Of a DNA stretch of 14,380 bases, positions 12,934 through 14,380 are shown piece after piece. This stretch comes from Bacteroidales bacterium (lineage in GTDB: Bacteria > Bacteroidota > Bacteroidia > Bacteroidales > WCHB1-69): assembly GCA_017618435.1 (NCBI GenBank), contig JAFZUH010000134.1, positions 1-14,380 of the forward strand, written 5' to 3'. Both the position numbers and the translations under genes were made by a program. The notes beneath the pieces were generated by a model that was not told the DNA's origin, did not search any database, and worked only from the letters and a program-made list of their open reading frames with translations. Every line of letters starts with the position of its first letter. Position 1 is the stretch's first letter.

Positions 12934-14352
12934 ATGGAAGATAAAGACCAAAAATCATCGGGATACCCTGAGGCATTGAATTTTAGTCGGTCTGCTGACA
13001 CTGCCAATTGTTCGGAAATTTTTTCGGGTGAGCATTTTCGTATATATAAAATGCAGCACTACGGGCATTGGTGTGTAGCGAAGGGTCTGCAACCCGATTT
13101 TGTGGCTGACACCTTTTGGATGGGTGTGTTGGAAAAGGAGTTCGACATAGGTATGGAGATGAACCACCCGAACATTGTAAAAGTGTTCGGTCGCGAGGAA
13201 CTCCCGGTGGTGGGGCAGTGTATAGTCATGGATTATGTGGACGGCCGCACTCTTGACGCTTTTCTTGACGAAAACCCCTCGGTGGAAAAACGCAAGAAAG
13301 TGGTGATGCAACTGCTTTCGGCTATGCGATACTATCACTCTTTGCAGATAGTACACCGCGACCTGAAACCTTCCAACATATTGATAACCCGCAACGGCGA
13401 TGACCTGAAACTGATAGATTTCGGTATGGCCGACAGCGACTACCACGCCAATATCAAAGGACCGGCATACACAAAGGACTACGCTGCCCCAGAGCAGATG
13501 ACCGCCGGTGCCCCTATAGACTGCCGCACCGACATATACGCTTTCGGAGTGCTGTTGGGTGAGATTTTTCCCAACCGCTACCGCCATGTGGCTCATCGTT
13601 GTATGCAGCCCGACCCCAATCGCCGCTACAACAACGTAGACGCTGTGGTGCGTGCCATTAAGACTTCCGACACTATGCGGAAAGTCGTGTGGACAGCCCT
13701 GCCCGTTGCCACTTTGGCTGTTGCTGCCGTTCTGCTATGGACTCCAAACGGCAATAATACTACACCAACATCCACGGAGAAAAGTCCGTTGCAATACGAC
13801 ACATTATTGATAGCAACCCCAACAGCGGAAGTGCAACAGCAACCGCAACTGCAAGCCGAGCCACACGCCTTACCCGCCCCAAAGGATATTGCGACAACAG
13901 CTCCAGTGTCGAAGGAAAAACCTCATGTTCAGGCAGAAATGCCCACTGCTGCAAAAGCACCACAGGGTATTGACGAAGTGATGGAACGTTACCGAATCTA
14001 TTGCAATCAAAAGTATGATGAGTTTTTGAGTGAGGTGTCGGTCCCGGGCATGTACCACGAAAAGGCCATTGCATTAATGGGGCGTAAAGATCTCCAAATG
14101 AGATTGGCTTTCTATTCAGACTTTGTGCCTATGCTACCAGCCATGTACTCCCAAAAAGAGACCAAGGCTGTAAAAGAGAGTTTGTTCACAATAGTAACAA
14201 TAACCTACAGTCGTATGACAACACATATTTCGCATTTGGAACTTCCCAATGGCACAAAGGAACAGAGAGACAATGATAGGGAATTAGAGCAAATCAAAGC
14301 CGAAAGTGATAAACTTCAATACCAAGAATATATTTTTTGGAAGAAGGAATAA
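12934..14352 (+). CDS. Membrane-anchored Ser/Thr protein kinase (Hanks type)
   Basis: This 472-residue protein has a cytoplasmic eukaryotic-like kinase domain (about 30-245). The ATP-anchoring Lys50 is in VAKG, the helix-C Glu is probably Glu69, the catalytic loop HRDLKPSN has Asp143, the metal-binding DFG is 162-164 and the APE motif is 185-187. TDIYAFGVLLGEI (199-211) is typical of the F-helix. All catalytic residues are present, but the glycine-rich loop is degenerate (SGEHFRIYK, 31-39). One membrane helix follows (about 251-269), then a Pro/Gln/Thr-rich linker (about 270-345), then a C-terminal helical domain (346-472) expected in the periplasm, which matches no PASTA or other sensor I know. 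Start 12934 is preferred to ATG 12877, because the promoter box lies within that extension. G+C by hand count is about 58-60% in lines 13201 and 13501 but 30% in line 14281. No cognate phosphatase is in view. Confidence 0.88.
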   Translation: MEDKDQKSSGYPEALNFSRSADTANCSEIFSGEHFRIYKMQHYGHWCVAKGLQPDFVADTFWMGVLEKEFDIGMEMNHPNIVKVFGREELPVVGQCIVMDYVDGRTLDAFLDENPSVEKRKKVVMQLLSAMRYYHSLQIVHRDLKPSNILITRNGDDLKLIDFGMADSDYHANIKGPAYTKDYAAPEQMTAGAPIDCRTDIYAFGVLLGEIFPNRYRHVAHRCMQPDPNRRYNNVDAVVRAIKTSDTMRKVVWTALPVATLAVAAVLLWTPNGNNTTPTSTEKSPLQYDTLLIATPTAEVQQQPQLQAEPHALPAPKDIATTAPVSKEKPHVQAEMPTAAKAPQGIDEVMERYRIYCNQKYDEFLSEVSVPGMYHEKAIALMGRKDLQMRLAFYSDFVPMLPAMYSQKETKAVKESLFTIVTITYSRMTTHISHLELPNGTKEQRDNDRELEQIKAESDKLQYQEYIFWKKE

Positions 14353-14380
14353 TTGGAGGGAAGCAATTGAAGCCTTGCAA

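Noticed and set aside
12742..13007. Minus-strand open frames in the WGY-kinase intergenic region
   Set aside because: They overlap the kinase promoter and 5' end, have no -7 box at a suitable place and show no recognisable motif.
11290..14380. Mobile element, attachment site or CRISPR array in the accessory part
   Set aside because: I found no transposase or integrase frame, no terminal inverted repeats, no tRNA with a duplicated 3' end and no regularly spaced repeats. The G+C shift alone is not enough.

Overview
The window looks like a chromosomal segment of a member of the Bacteroidota, most likely the order Bacteroidales. It is AT-rich. Almost every transcription unit starts a short distance after a Bacteroidota-type -7 box (TAnnTTTG, here usually extended to TTTGCAA). 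Leaders are A-rich without strong Shine-Dalgarno sequences. The first gene, cut by the window edge, ends in what looks like a type IX secretion sorting domain, and that secretion system is confined to this phylum. No genus can be named from the sequence alone.

Layout. (1) 1-197: the 3' end of a probable T9SS-secreted protein and its terminator. (2) 270-5155: one probable operon on the + strand running from a single promoter to a strong terminator: lpdA, fabD, a small lipoprotein, a broken copy of that lipoprotein's start, pepE, and a dihydroorotate-dehydrogenase-like flavoprotein that lacks the usual catalytic cysteine. (3) 5170-6535: an orphan OmpR-type response regulator and trmD, 1 base apart. 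(4) 6666-7868: a PLP enzyme of the Cys/Met metabolism family. (5) 8023-9213: an Mrp-type ATPase fused to a NifX-like metallocluster domain with a Cys/His-rich tail. (6) 9289-11229, minus strand: thrS, meeting the previous gene tail to tail over a bidirectional terminator. (7) 11403-11940: a promoter, then about 180 bases that fold into a long rod-like RNA ending in a U-tract (candidate 6S-like RNA or leader), then a small HTH protein gene. (8) 12100-14352: a divergent pair, a WGY-motif protein of unknown function on the minus strand and a membrane-anchored Ser/Thr protein kinase on the plus strand. Sampled lines here are clearly richer in G+C than the rest, except the kinase's 3' end.

Regions 1-6 are mostly housekeeping: pyruvate/2-oxoacid metabolism, fatty acid synthesis, peptide turnover, tRNA modification and charging, sulfur amino acids and metallocluster handling. 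Regions 7-8 are the accessory part and hold the best candidates for something undescribed: the structured RNA and the kinase/WGY-protein pair. Several starts were moved downstream of the longest open frame, because the -7 box lies inside or on the extra N-terminal codons (lpdA, thrS, the WGY protein, the kinase).
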